A DNA stretch of 64,000 nt from Tetmemena sp. SeJ-2015 (GCA_027382625.1 JAJKFJ010020673.1:1-64000); one strand, 5' to 3'; shown: positions 45,376-57,722, counted from the first letter of the stretch. Notes: generated by a model from the letters alone, not told the origin. Translations and numbers: made by a program.

Positions 45376-45550
45376 TTTCTGAAATCAACGCTGTTTAAAT
45401 CAAATTATAATTCTAAATATCATTTCATACTCCATCTGTGGTTGATTTGGACCGCCAGGTAGAATCGATTTGGCATTATTTCTAAAAATATATAGAGTAT
45501 TCTGGAATGGGATTAGATTTAAACTGGAGTAATTTTTTCAAAAAAGTGAA

Positions 45551-45621
45551 GGTTCTACCGAGACTCGAACTCGGATTGCTGGATTCAAAGTCCAGAGTGC
45601 TAACCATTGCACCATAGAACC
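45551..45621 (-). tRNA. tRNA-Gln (anticodon UUG)
   Basis: Minus-strand cloverleaf: acceptor GGTTCTA paired with TAGAACC, D-stem GTGC/GCAC with AATGGTTA loop, anticodon stem CTGGA/TCCAG with loop CTTTGAA, and T-stem CCGAG/CTCGG with loop TTCGAGT. The anticodon UUG reads CAA (and CAG by wobble), so it is the canonical Gln tRNA, not one of the UUA/CUA Gln tRNAs that decode reassigned stops. No intron. Ends are accurate to one or two bases. Confidence 0.97.
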
Positions 45622-46187
45622 ACCCATACACTCTTCCCTCCTTTTCCCCAACATATATCAGTTAACTTCAACTAGATAAAGTTTAATTGCTTTAAATTCA
45701 AATATCAATAAATGTAATAATCCAGGAGATAGTAGAAATAAAATAAATAGAGATGAATAATAATCAATCGCATATTAGTTTTTGAACCATTAACATTTAA
45801 TGAGAGTGATATACTTAAGGGATGCAAGCAAAGAGAATTTTAGCACAAAACTCAATCTATAACGTTTAATTCTTTCGCCTTTTACTAAAGAATTCCGTGG
45901 TTTGGGTTTCATATGTGCGTATTACCCATCTTTTTGCGGGCACCTCTGGTGCTTTTTCCTATCAAAATGAAAGCGTTTGATTAGCTTTTCAATGTTAATA
46001 ATTAATTATTCCTATTATTTCAAACTAATTATCTAGAAAAAGAGAGAGATTAAGATGAGGATGACAGATGATTGAAACGAAATTTTGTTATCTTAAGATT
46101 AAATTAAAGAGATAGTTGTAGTTGTGGTTTATCGAAAAATTGAATGAAAATGTTAACATTATATAATCTACAAGTCAATAATTGAGG
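45622..46187. other. Spacer without clear gene
   Basis: AT-rich sequence between the tRNA and the TMEM216-like gene. Some minus-strand frames near 45840-46000 are open but give no convincing protein. Nothing else is seen. Confidence 0.4.
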
Positions 46188-46870
46188 TCAAAGTTTTTAA
46201 AGTTCTGCATCTGCTCTATCCTGTCTGCCGAAAAGTATAATGCATATTATTCCAAGCAAACTTTCTAAGCCTGCGAATCCAATTGCAATCCCATGAAGAA
46301 CAACTTCCAGATTTAAACTATACACGAACTAATTATCGTACGAATGTTTCAGGGAAATTAATATGAGGCTTACACATAAGTTTATAGTCCAATGAAGTAC
46401 CCATTAGCGAAGATTGAAAATGCTGTGAGGAATATCATGAACATTATGCTCCACCAAGACTCGATAAATAAATTAACTTTGATTGTCGATCCTATTTCCC
46501 TTCATTCCTGAGAATATCCTTGCTATTTGAAGGAAAGAGTAGGTTATTAGGAATATTATTTCCATTTGCCACTGTCCCTGTGGGTACGGTAAGGCGTAGA
46601 GTTTGAATAGGAAGAATGAAAATGTCACAATCACAAGGATTAGCGAGAAGTAGATGTCAAAATATAGCAAAGTCTAAAAATGAGAGTTAAGAAAATTGCG
46701 ACTAATGTTTAAATATATAAGTGTACCTGAAGTTAAAGAAGACTATTTGGTGCAGGCGGCTTTAGGAAAGCCGATCTATTTTAAAGTGGGTTCTGAAAAA
46801 GAGAAGATTATTATTGCCCTCCACTAGGGAGATTGAGTTAGTTTTTTTATTGATTGCTTGAGTTCGCTGC
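46188..46870 (-). CDS. TMEM216/TMEM80-family four-helix membrane protein
   Basis: The protein matches the TMEM216/TMEM17/TMEM80/TMEM138 family of the ciliary transition zone. An N-terminal Gln-rich stretch (SSLFQNPLQNRSAFLKPPAP, then NSLLQLQ) is joined by an intron of about 53 nt, GTACAC...TTTTTAG (about 46671-46725), to TLLYFDIYFSLILVIVTFSF. Next are LPYPQGQWQMEIIFLITYSF, with the family's LPYP motif, and ARIFSGMKGNRID. After a small frame change come SIMFMIFLTAFSIFANGYF and NLEVVLHGIAIGFAGLESL, ending GRQDRADAELQKL at TGA 46188. Four hydrophobic segments are visible. An IES of about 60 bp lies near 46320-46385. The start codon was not identified. Confidence 0.8.
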
Positions 46871-47215
46871 GATTCCACTCATTTTTGAATTAAAAATTTA
46901 AATTATTTAAAAGTTATATAGGCATCAAAGCTTGGCCGCTTCAAGCTTAAGTTTATTCTAAGTTATATTTCAGTTAAGTTAGAGAATTTAAATTATTAAT
47001 TTAGTAATTATTGGTATGTTCTAAATAGATTAGAGTTTTAAAGTTGTATAATTTCATTGCCGTTTTTATCATTCAAAAATACATGCTTTTTTTACCTAAG
47101 CTATTCATTTTATTTAATGCTTTTTCGTGCTATTCAGATTTCTCAGAAATAAATTTTAAAATTCTTAAGTTACTTCATACTTAAATTTTATTAAATAAGT
47201 CTTTGATATATTGAA
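46871..47215. other. AT-rich spacer
   Basis: Very AT-rich, presumably the divergent upstream region of the TMEM216-like gene and the gene at 47216. No gene or clear signal seen. Confidence 0.4.
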
Positions 47216-49828
47216 ATGAAGGCATTTAATCCTATATCGATGAAGTTTTGTGAAGATTAAAGGCAAGGTTTCTCTTTAAGTTAGCAGTAGCACAATTATT
47301 TGCTTGAGTAGAAGGGATAAGAAAAATCTAGACATTAAATGTCTTAAAGAAAATTACAACACAACTAATGATAAAATGCCATCTCTCAAGTATTTCAATT
47401 TCCAGTTGATCATAACTAGAGATTGGTGTCTAATTTAGCAAACTTCGAACATTAAAAACCTTGCCATGCAGTAATATTTGATGGCCGCTCTTCCTTCTAA
47501 ATTCCAAACTAAAAACCCCCAATCAACCGTGAAATTTTGAAACAATTATCTACTTTATAAACGGAGCTTCCAGGGTATATTGCTGAAAAAGGGCTCAGCT
47601 TTAAGTCCACATTTAACTAAGTTTAAGAGCAGCCTCAATCATCCTCTAGATATTTATAAAACGAAAAAGATAGACTTTAAAACCAAAGTAATCAGAGTTT
47701 GAAGCAAGGCAAAGTCTCAAATAAAGAAGTAGTTAAGCACATCATAAGAAAACCAATGCTATCAATGTTTTAAACTGATAGAGATTTTCCTGATAAGAAA
47801 TTAATCAACGACTTAGAAAAAGAAAATTATAAATACATATTTAAATTACTGCAATCAGACTCTTGAAAAGCTTGTAATATTTTTTTTAGAGTGACGATGG
47901 GCTTTCGCAGTGACGTGGCACAACTGATCAAGTAGTTACGCCTGTGAATTACTTTAAATCGATTAAGTATTATATGCCCGTTAGGGATGCTTAATTCCTA
48001 ATAAATTAAATTAAATTTTTTTAGAGCTAGGGAATCTAAAGAGCAGAGATTGCTGTTATTAGGAAAATTTAAGCAGAGAAGATCATCTAAAAGTTTTGAA
48101 GGAGAAATCTACTGCATTTTCAAGTCAAAGAACAAGTGTAGGAGAAATAGAAAAAATAATTTCACAGGCAGTATCAGGAGTTTGATTTTAAATTAAAATT
48201 TTTAGTTAACAAACTTAAGCTGATGACCTTAAAAAATTAGACCGAAAAACAAAGCTAGAGAAGTGCAAAGTGTAAAGAAGCATAGCATAAGAAAACGAAG
48301 GAATCCGCTCAAGAGATAGTAAACTAGATGATATTTTTCTTTATTTTAAACCAATTCAGAATATTCAATTCTTTCTCGACTAAAACCAAACTAGTAAAAT
48401 AATCCACTCTTGCTACAAGCCGCAAAGATATTTAGAAACTGGACAAGAGCTAGAATGCTAAAAGTTAGAAGTCTTTTCGCAACAACAAAACTTAACTATT
48501 CTCGGATGCTAAAATGATGGACTCATAGACTATTTAATGCTTGTTATTCATACAATTAAAAAACTATCCCTCATAAATATCAATATGTCAATCCTCTCTC
48601 CTGATTTATTTTATTGATTCAACGTTTAGATAGGAGTATAATATCTTCTCAGTAAATAATTTATCATTTTAAATAAGGTTGATAGCTGCTACTCTAACAC
48701 TTTAAGAACCTTTGAGTACGGTAATTCGCAATATAAAATTAAGGATTTCACAAGAAATGCAAGAAATGGCACTCATACAAAAGTTAAAGTTATTTGTGCT
48801 ATTTCATTTTTAAAGTTCATAGCTTTGATGATAGCAGGAACTACATTAGTGAACATTAGAATCTTTCAATGAATTAAAATACAAAAAGCACTTCTAAGTT
48901 TAAAACTAAGCATAATGAGAAATAACAAAGAGATTCAAATCTCCAAAAAGAAGACAGTTAAAACATTTTGAGAATCATAGCCAATGATTAAAGCAGCTAA
49001 CTTAGAGAGAAGGATTATTTTTATAAATATTTTTCCTTTAGTTTTACTTAATTTAGAATAGCAACTTTATCTATTCAAGAAGATCTTCAATGTAACCTGG
49101 CTAGCCTTCGTAGAATGAGATTTTAAAACGGGGTTTGATACAATCAAATAAGAATAGCACCAAAGAGAGATTGGCTGGATTATTGAACGCAGTAAATTAG
49201 CTAGAAAAGGAAACTTTCACTAGTTTGCGCACTGAAAATTCTAACACAGAGTCATTCTCAGACATCAATAAGCGATACTCTATGAAAGAGCAAGCTACAG
49301 ATAAATTCATGAAATAGGAATCCTTATAGTAGAATCACTAAAAATATGCATAGCTCTCAATCTCAAATTATAAATGCTCGCCTCTGGTAAACGATTTAAA
49401 ATTAAATCTATTATCTTTACTCATAAATAAGTAAAATAAAACGATTTCAAGATGATAGGTTCATTTAGAGACTAAGAGTTTTATTTTAAAAGAAGTTGAT
49501 ACAAATACAAATTACAGGACCACCGAAGGGTCTAAATTTATTAACTAGCATTCATAAGATAGATTAATAAATCAAGCGACATAGAGGTCTACTTCGAAGG
49601 CTGTAACTCAATCACAGAGGAAGAGGACGAAATTTTAAGATTAGAAGTCCTAAAGTTCTTGTTGCTTTAAGGCAAAAAAGATTCCAAAGACTCATACCAA
49701 GCCTTTCTCAATAAAAAGGTCGGAGAAGAAGCTTACGACTTTTCATCCCTTCTAAAATTCTTCATAGCTTTGAAATTAATCATACAAATTATATTCCTAA
49801 GTCAATTAAGTAAGAAGATTTTACATGA
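47216..49828 (+). CDS. Unknown large Lys/Gln-rich protein
   Basis: ATG 47216 opens MKAFNPISMKFCEDQRQGFS. The protein is built from many small MDSs: DKMPSLKYFNFQ, RSFQGILLKKGSALSPHLT, KVSNKEVVKHIIRKPMLSMF, KKLINDLEKENYKYIFKLL, TPVNYFKSIKYYMPVRDA, LKEKSTAFSSQRTSVGEIEK, NKNSTKERLAGLLNAVN and QLEKETFTSLRTENSNTES. Near the end an acidic domain SDIEVYFEGCNSITEEEDEI, LRLEVLKFLLLQGKKD and VGEEAYDFSSLLKF precedes NYIPKSIKQEDFT at TGA 49826. The IES 47892-47910 (TGACG) is clear and others lie in 48190-48900. No family recognised. Confidence 0.65.
47892..47910. other. IES, pointer TGACG
   Basis: 19-bp segment between TGACG repeats (47892 and 47911), one of the few non-AT-rich IES candidates. Removal connects to the frame GTTDQVVTPVNYFKS. 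Confidence 0.6.
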
Positions 49829-49904
49829 TCTAATCCAAATATAAAATACAAAGTCAATAAAGATAAAGAATCACTGCTTGTAGATTAAAAAAATAATTTA
49901 AAGT

Positions 49905-51660
49905 TCATTCATAGATTTTGATGATGTCCTCAAAGGGTTCTCTACAAACAGGGCAAGCTCTACATTTTTAGGCACATTCAACACATGCAAAATTATGCCC
50001 ACAAGGAATGAATGCAGCATTGCCTTCTTTGTCGTAGCAAATTTTGCAAGCATCTGCCATAGGATTATGAACTTAAGCTCCGACACTACTGCCTGCCATC
50101 CTGACATCTCCATGAGCATTATCAGAGTTCATACCAAGTTAATTTTGGGCAGGAAAATTCTGATTAAAGTTTTAGTAATTTTATCCCATATTGTTAATTG
50201 GAGAGTGGGCTCCTACTATTCCAGAATTGCCCGAGTAGTTTTAAGCTGGAATCTAGCTGCTCACATTATTCATAACAACATCTATAAGTAAAGTTAAGAG
50301 AGAAATTCGAATTCTACCTTGATTGAGTTGTCCACCTCTATCCATTTATATCAAACTGCTCTTCTCCTCTTCATTTTAGTTATTCGAGTAGCTACCATTT
50401 GGAAATTACTGTCTCTTGTTTATAATAGGCAGATTTCTATAGTTTACTGGATCATTAACCTGGACTACAAAAACAGTGCTACCTATCTTGAGAATATCAC
50501 TTATTCTGAGAGGGTGTAATCCGCTCTATTCACCCTCTGAGCTCAATCTCAACCAAGTTCGATTAGTGGAACCTACATCTTAGAGATAGAATCCCTCTGG
50601 TCTGTTTGGGTTTGCATCTTTGTAGTAGATTATCTTTGCATGATAATTAGACATTTGAGAGTCATCCTGAACACAGAAGTTATTAGCTTGATCTCTATGA
50701 TAATTTAAAAATTGATTATCATTCTAAGATATACTAAAATCGGACATCATATCTGATTTATCAAAATCAACCTTCATCCTTTTGGTTATATTGCTTTTCA
50801 TACTCTCATCTTACATTTCCATATCCTCTTCTTCTTCAGGGTTTTCAACTTCCTCCTCTTACTAAATCAATTCTTAGTTTCCCCTTTTTCCTAATTACAC
50901 ATTAGATGAAGTTAAATGATCCGATTCAATTTTCTCTCCCTTCATAATATAACTCATAAATGAATGATCTCTACCTATTCCGAGTCCATAGCTATCTACA
51001 GGCATGATCTTATTTCTGGCAGGTCCCTCGAATACATGCAGTTCGCACATATCCTTCTTAGAAGTCATGACTACCTTGAATTCACTCAAGCCCATTTAAA
51101 ACATCATGCCTTGCTTGAGTTGCACCTCATTCCTTACCATCACGAAAGTGCCAGTTGTTGAGCCTATGTCTCTAATGTAGAACTTAGATAGCTGGGGATC
51201 AAGTTAAAGAGCTTAAGGGGATGAGTTAGAGTCATCGGGAGAGTACTTTATCTCGCAGTGGCGCCTGGACACGAAGGATTCTGATATCACGATATCGTTG
51301 GAAGCTGAATGTCGACCTAGAGAAGCCCCGTTCTCGCCCACTATATATACATTGTTCAAAAGTTGCCCTTCTACTGCCTTTAGTACCAAAATTTCAGTGC
51401 TATTTGAGTTTAGTTGCGCTCCACCTACCACAGAAGTCTGTCGTTGCTGCTGAAATTAAGTTAATTTCATGAAATTAAAAGAGAGATAAAAGTTACCTGA
51501 TTTTGATAATTATAGGACAGTGCATTTTCATTCCTCTGGTTATTAAATCAAAACTAATTGTGATTCAATTTGAATATTTGAAAATATAATTGTGAGGAGG
51601 GGTATCAGTTCTATTATTTTGACTGCTGGAAATAGGCTACTACTACTGTATTATAAAATT
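49905..51660 (-). CDS. FHA-domain protein with C-terminal RING finger
   Basis: Likely a phosphothreonine-binding E3 ubiquitin ligase. The N-terminal Gln-rich part is joined by an intron, GTAACT...TTTCAG at about 51452-51496, to QQRQTSVVGGAQLNSNST. The FHA domain follows: ENGASLGRHSASNDIVIS, ESFVSRRHCEIKY (the Ser-x-x-His phosphopeptide motif) and, after an IES, DIGSTTGTFVMVRNEVQLK. A second FHA-like stretch is seen (HVFEGPARNKIMPVDSYGLG, IGRDHSFMSYI), with FYLQDVGSTN-type sequence near 50590. The C-terminus is a C3HC4 RING: ACKICYDKEG, FIPCGHNFACVECA, CRACPVCREPF, ending IIKIYE at TGA 49905. Several IESs occur between 50130 and 51230. The 5' end near 51660 is uncertain. Confidence 0.85.
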
Positions 51661-52008
51661 AAAGATGTGCAATAGGTTTTAGTAGATTAGGAATTACATT
51701 AATTTAATAAATTCGTAGGCATAAATTATAATTTCTACTTCTAAGAATTTGCAAAAAGAAAGTATAATTATTCCTAACTTATTATATAAATTAGCAATCA
51801 AATTATTTATTTCTCTCTTTAATTTTATCTTTGAAATTATGTTTTAAAATATTCCTGGAGGGAGATTTACTTGATTAGAGATAGCAGCTGGATGGGAAAC
51901 ACTTTGCTATATATTGTTGGCAATAGGGTTTTGAATATTTAGTTATTAGTTTTATGAAGCCTAAACATAGGGTACTTGCTATTATAATAATAATAATTAA
52001 GGGAATTA
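51661..52008. other. AT-rich spacer
   Basis: Probable upstream region of the FHA-RING gene. It contains a short (TAA)n-type tract near 51985. No gene seen. Confidence 0.4.
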
Positions 52009-52497
52009 AAGGGCCCCCAGCATAAATAAGATAGGCCGTGACGTCAATGATATTGCTGTGACGCACTTATCTGACGCACACAAACCTACCAGCCGAATAG
52101 GGATATTAAACACGTGGCACCCCCGCCACCTCACACTCTCAGCAGAAGCCCCCGGCTTCACCATCCAAAAAAACCTAAAAGGAGAAAAAAAAATCCGGTA
52201 GCTTCGGACCGAGAGCAAGTCGCTGCTCCGTAGTGTCTGGCTTCGCTGTCCAACTGCATGACTGAGTGTTTGCCCATAGATCTCGTCCCTCCACGCTTAC
52301 AAGGATTAGGAGGGTGAGTGGGAACCACTCACCTTTGATTATCTCTCCAGTGAGCAGCTAACCACCTTCCCCAGGGCTTCGACTGCCATTATCCCTTGCC
52401 TCTTTTAAGCACTCACCCACCAGCCAATGGATTACCAAACTAGAAAGCCTTCAGGGAAAGGGCGACCGGTGCCTAGTGCCGGTCGTGTGCGTCCTGA
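52009..52497. ncRNA. GC-rich, hairpin-rich region; possible structured RNA on the minus strand
   Basis: A sharply bounded GC-rich island of about 490 bp in AT-rich DNA, with no good protein frame. Perfect or near-perfect hairpins include GTGAGTGG-GAA-CCACTCAC (about 52314-52332) and CGACCGG-tgcctagtg-CCGGTCG (about 52465-52487). On the minus strand a run of nine T (about 52184-52192) would end a transcript of about 310 nt, as at a Pol III terminator. Size and structure would fit an RNase P, MRP or SRP-like RNA, but I could not align the conserved cores of any of these. A germline-limited repeat is the main alternative. Confidence 0.4.
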
Positions 52498-52825
52498 ATT
52501 TTAACTTTCTAATTTAATACTTGCTATTATAAAAAAAGAAAAGCAATTAGTTTTGAAAGTGATTCTGTTAGTTAGCAAAAGATTTATTAATCTTCCAATT
52601 TTAAAATAACAAAATTAAAAATTGGGGAGATTATTTTAAGAAAAAAATGGCCGATAAAAAAAATCGTCTATAAACTTTAATATCTATTTTTCAACTGGGT
52701 TTATTTAAAAAAGCTGCTGATCAAGTAAACCTATTTTTAAAGAGTCCTTTTGCATTTTAAACTCTTGTTTTTAAGTTAAGTTTTTACAGTACTTGCCTTA
52801 TCTATTATTTTAGCAGTCAACGATT
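52498..52825. other. AT-rich spacer
   Basis: Likely the 3' flank of the SAM-domain gene. Nothing recognisable was found. Confidence 0.4.
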
Positions 52826-53792
52826 TCAAAAAATTTATTTAAAAAGTGTAAATATTTTTTATCTCAACTTATTGCCTAAATTAAATTTATGCTTATCAAA
52901 AGGATTGAAATTTTGCATCTGATTATTAAGTTACATCACTTAGTTATTGCTCTGAGGATTACTGTTATTAGGAATATATGAGTTTGGTTGGTTTGCGGGC
53001 TAGTTCTACATTCCTCCAAAGCCGTTATTTTAATTCTAAGAAGGATTAATCTGAGCTTGATTGAAACCACCAAAGTTTTAAGCAGCTGGCTATTGATATT
53101 GTGAAGATAACTGTTGCTATTGATTTTAAGCAAAGTTTGGATCTCTTTAAGGGTTTTATGTCCCATAATTATAACTAGTCTGCTAGTGATTCAGCTAATT
53201 TTAGACCAGCAACTAATTAAAGCAAACTTAAATTCTGAGGAGGTGGAGGATTAACTTGATTGTTGACAAAATTTGAAGCCAGATTATGCTACAAGATGCT
53301 CTGAGACTAATTCTGTTATTTATAAATTTATTTATAAAGTGGATTATTGCTGCTGATGATAAAGCATTTGCTGCTGTTCCGTGATTGACTGAGCTTATTT
53401 TTGTAGTTTCTGAATTCCTTGAATAATCTTAACTCTGTGCAACCTCACTTGGATGCTAAAATCATTTTGCAAGTCTTCATCGGTAATGTGATCTAGCAAA
53501 GAACCATCTATGCACAATTGACCTATAACAAGTTAAGCACTTAAACTGCTCTCATAAGAAAACACGAAAAATTTCAATATAGAGCATTAAAGATATCTAA
53601 ATTCAATTTCAAGCAGTTCTAAATCTAAAAGTTCTGCTACTTACTGAAAGTATCTTTATACTGAGGCATTTTAAGATGTTCGTCCAACCAAGTCTAAACA
53701 TCTATAGTATTCCATTCCTTATAGTCAAGAGAAGAGGCAGTATTGTGATGAGCAAGCTCTTCGTTATTTAGCATCATGATATTGTTACTCAT
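52826..53792 (-). CDS. SAM-domain protein with Gln/Asn-rich tail
   Basis: ATG 53792 opens MSNNIMMLNNEELAHHNTAS. A sterile-alpha-motif domain spans the first MDSs: KEWNTIDVQTWLDEHLKMPQ, YKDTFSKQ and, after an IES or intron at about 53520-53635, LCIDGSLLDHITDEDLQNDF, then SIQVRLHRVKIIQGIQKLQK. SAM domains oligomerise or bind other SAM proteins or RNA. The rest is Gln/Asn-rich (QQLSSQYQQPAAQNFGGFNQ) and ends near FNPFDKHKFNLGNKLR. The listed TGA 52826 is the first one after this; the true stop could be slightly earlier. One frame change occurs near 53215. Confidence 0.8.
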
Positions 53793-53964
53793 TTATAAGC
53801 AATTACGAAATTTCTAAACTAAAACTCTATAATTATTTCAAATTTGTACAGTCTCATCAATATCATTCTAAGATTCAAGAGGTATTTTATTTTGAAAAAA
53901 GAGATAATTAGGACCTCTTAAATACAAAGCATATCCCCAAATTGATTAGGACTATTTTTCCAGA

Positions 53965-54156
53965 TCAGTCTCTTTTTGGACTATCTTGGTCTCTGCCAGT
54001 GTTGCCAGCATTTGGTGATCCAGTGACATTTCTCTTGGCATCAGCAGTAGCTTGAATCTTACTTCCACTAACAGTAGATTCAGCTCTAACAGCTGGATTG
54101 TGGTGCACTATAAACAATGAATTTAGCTTTAGTATATCAGGCTTCTTTGATCTCAT
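53965..54156 (-). CDS. Small hypothetical protein
   Basis: A complete 63-codon frame from ATG 54156 to TGA 53965: MRSKKPDILKLNSLFIVHHN, then AVRAESTVSGSKIQATADAK and NTGRDQDSPKRD. Hydrophilic and Ser/Thr/Gly-rich at the C-terminus. An IES could hide in the Leu-rich N-terminal part. It lies just beyond the end of the PP2A 5' segment. No family recognised. Confidence 0.45.
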   Translation of the reverse strand: MRSKKPDILKLNSLFIVHHNPAVRAESTVSGSKIQATADAKRNVTGSPNAGNTGRDQDSPKRD

Positions 54157-54219
54157 TTGAATATTTTTGTTCCACTTTCAATTAAACGCAAATCAATAGG
54201 GTTTAAAATACAGAGTTTT

Positions 54220-54822
<603 letters not shown>

Positions 54823-54956
54823 TATTAAATTCGGTGTAAATAACTAATAATTATAAAGTTTCTAAACTCACACGATTTAAATATCATCCTCATCATGATC
54901 TTGAGTGTGAATTGATTTGCCTTTGAATTGCATTTGGTCTAAATGATTTGCGCTAT

Positions 54957-55749
54957 AGATATGGTTTCTACGACGAGTGCTTGAGAAAGTATGGAAATGC
55001 CAACGTATGGAAGCAATTCACAGAGCTATTCGATTACCTTCCTCTGACTGCAGTGGTTGAGAGCTAAATCTTCTGTCTCCATGGAGGACTCTCACCATCC
55101 ATCGATACCCTAGATCAAATCAGATAACTCGACAGAGTGCAAGAAGTTCCTCATGAAGGGTAAGTGAAGACGGACAATTCTCTAAAAGAGGAGTGTTTTA
55201 AGAGATATTTTCGATAGATAATTCAAAGTATCATTTAATCTGACAAATTCGAAAACATAGTCCAATTAAAATACTATTAAGATAAATTTCCACATGATCT
55301 GAAATCTAATAATTTCCTTAGTCCTATTTGCGATCTACTGTGGTCTGACCCTGATGACCGTTGCGGATGGGGAATCTCTCCCAGAGGTGCTGGTTACTCT
55401 TTCGGCCAAGACATCTCAGAGCAGTTCAACCATGCCAATAACCTGAAACTCATCTCGCGTGCCCATCAGCTAGTCATGAATGGATATAACTGGTCTCACG
55501 AACGCAACGTTGTTACTGTCTTCTCTGCGCCAAATTACTGCTATAGATGCGGTAACGAGGCAGCAATCATGGAAGTGGATGAATTCATGAAGTATACTTT
55601 GTAAGTTGATAGGTCCCTCTCTCTTTTCCCATTTAGTATTATACATCTTTATCACCGACTCTAATTGAATATATAGCTTGCAATTCGATCCTGCACCTAG
55701 ATAGACCGAGCCAAACATCAGCAAGAGAACGCCAGACTACTTCTTATGA
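54957..55749 (+). CDS. PPP2C: PP2A catalytic subunit, 3' half
   Basis: Second half of the same phosphatase on the plus strand. It starts at pointer AGATATGGTT (54957-54966) and reads [60 protein letters not shown] and VPHEG. An intron or intron plus IES of about 165 bp (about 55158-55321) follows, then [59 protein letters not shown] and [21 protein letters not shown] last intron (about 55601-55678) precedes [13 protein letters not shown] and the conserved C-terminus TPDYFL with TGA 55747. All catalytic His/Asn/Arg residues are intact. The terminal Leu is the methylated residue in PP2A. Confidence 0.95.
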
Positions 55750-56273
55750 GCAGTCAGCTTAATCAATGTACTCCAAACCTATAAATAATTATAATGAGGT
55801 TGATTCTTACTGCTCACTATGCTCCAGGCATTAAGGGCGGCTTAGAGACACTCTGAAGTGATATTAATATATAGCTAAATAAATTTGAACACTCTAATTA
55901 ATAAGGCGGCATGCTTCGTAGTTAAACACTACTCATGTATGTTTTTCTATTGAGGCTACCATCTAAAGAGTCAAATAATAAATGAGGACACTTATTTTCA
56001 ATCTTCTTATTACATTTTATCAAAAATACTTTCACCCTTACGTTTAAATTTTGTTTCTAACAAAATTTACTACTAAATCTTTCTTTCTGTTATTAATCCG
56101 AGATATTTAAATTCAAAATTCTTAGTCACAGTGAAGCCTTTTGACTGTTCATATCGGCTGTAACTAGTGAAAGATCTCTCCAAGATTACAACTGATATAT
56201 CCCTATCTATAAAAATGATAGAATTTAGTAGCAGAATAGTAATTAAATTTGAACAAATAAAATATTTAAGAAA
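55750..56273. other. AT-rich intergenic region
   Basis: Between the PP2A 3' end and the CFAP69-like start. No convincing gene. Presumably contains the ends of two macronuclear chromosomes plus eliminated spacer, but no boundary signal can be named. Confidence 0.4.
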
Positions 56274-57290
56274 ATGGACTTGTCGAAAGTAATTCACTTA
56301 TTTGAAAGCAAGCACACTGCAAGTCTTTCAGACAGACATGCAGCTGGAATTATTCAACTCTGCAAAGAAATGGTCAATGATGAGCAACGAAGAGGCTTTT
56401 ATTACAAGGACTTACCGCAAGTAGCTAGAGTCTTAGAGCTAAGTTTCAACGGAGTCTAGAATGAAAAGGTAAGCTCCAAAATCTGTCTTTAAACTTTGCT
56501 TGCAGTATGAATTAATCCCAGCTATCATGTAACTGCTTGAAGTGCTCAAAGTTCCTTTTGAAAAGGAAAAAGCCAGTGATGAGAATAAGCAGGTTCCTAA
56601 TCTTCCCATTCTATTCAACTCGCTTTGCCCCATACTGAGATATGAAATCCCAAGAAATGATGATTCAATAGACATGAAACTACTGCAGCAGTTGGATAGC
56701 GTATGCTGTGAAATCGCAAACACTATCTCAGCAATTGCTTCTTATGGCATTCAAGAGCTCAAAGACTAAGAGGCCTCATTAGAAGATAAGATGATCTACG
56801 GCAACGAAACTAGTCCTCTTCAAAGACTGTATCAAAATGGAAACAGAAACCTCAAGGGCTTATCTCAGTCAGAGATGCCAGAGACTTTAGTTAACGTCTT
56901 GGCTGAAAACATGAAATCTAAAGATACGATTGTAGCAGTTATTGATAATTTTATTTCATTCTAATTCTTAAAAATTATTCACAAATGAGTTATGCATTAG
57001 CTTAACAATTAGTAAAAATTGTAAGAAATATGATAGCAATGAAAAGTTTAATCAATCGAAGGTCGATCTCTTTATAATCTAATTAATAATTTAATCAAAA
57101 ATAATTTAAAAAATTTTTCCCTCAGACAGCAGTGATGAACAAGAAAGGATTCAATCTTAGTGCAGGACATTCTAGCTTGCTAAGTAATAATTCTTTTAAT
57201 AAATATCACTTTAATTTCTTAAATAAAATTTAATTATTGTATAGATGGGTAAGCTAATGAAGGAAATGCAGAAATGTTTTCACTTAATTG
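56274..57290 (+). CDS. CFAP69: CFAP69-like protein, 5' part
   Basis: CFAP69 is an armadillo-like protein of cilia and sperm flagella. ATG 56274 opens MDLSKVIHLFESKHTASLSD, and CKEMVNDEQRRGFYYKDLPQ and VARVLELSFNGVQNEK follow. An intron GTAAGC...TTGCAG (about 56468-56505) leads to YELIPAIMQLLEVLKVPFEK, EKASDENKQVPNLP, which parallels the human family member (small residue changes around a shared LPFxKxKxSDE core), then DMKLLQQLDSVCCEIANTIS and MPETLVNVLAENMKSKDTI. After an IES at about 56965-57120 come TAVMNKKGFNLSAGHSSLL and MGKLMKEMQKCFHLI, each bounded by intron- or IES-like sequence. The coding then stops and resumes only at about 60571. Confidence 0.8.
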
Positions 57291-57547
57291 TAAGTAATAC
57301 ATTGAGGAACTAATTTCATTCAATTACTAATTCTCCTCTCTGAAACAAGATATATAATTTCATATTATGAGTCTTAATTCAAATATACTTTAATAAAAAG
57401 TAAGCTCTTACAAGGATATAAATATTTTCTAAAACATTTTTTGCATATCAATTAGGAAAATAAAACTTTCAATATCATTAACTTTTATCTTCATAATATT
57501 TGCTGACTACATTAAGTCTTAAATTATCCGAAATATATAGTTTTAAA

Positions 57548-57583
57548 ATGGCGGAAAATCCGCCATGGCGGATAATCCGCCAT
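57548..57583. repeat. GC double hairpin, copy 1
   Basis: Two adjacent perfect stem-loops ATGGCGGA-AAA-TCCGCCAT and ATGGCGGA-TAA-TCCGCCAT sharing the central AT. Flanked by TTTTAAA on the left and TTCA on the right, as is copy 2. Confidence 0.95.
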
Positions 57584-57722
57584 TTCATTAGCTCATTAAG
57601 TAAAGCAATTCGGGGTTTTTATTTATTAAATGCCCATAATATTGTAGAAATAGTAAAAATATTATCATACTATAGGAAATTCTTAAAATTAGTTCGTACT
57701 TTCATCTTTGCTACATTTTAAA

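Noticed and set aside
51875..52218. Minus-strand ORFs around the GC-rich island (e.g. 52006-52218)
   Set aside because: They run through hairpins and a poly-T tract, have no pointers, no family-like motifs and short length.
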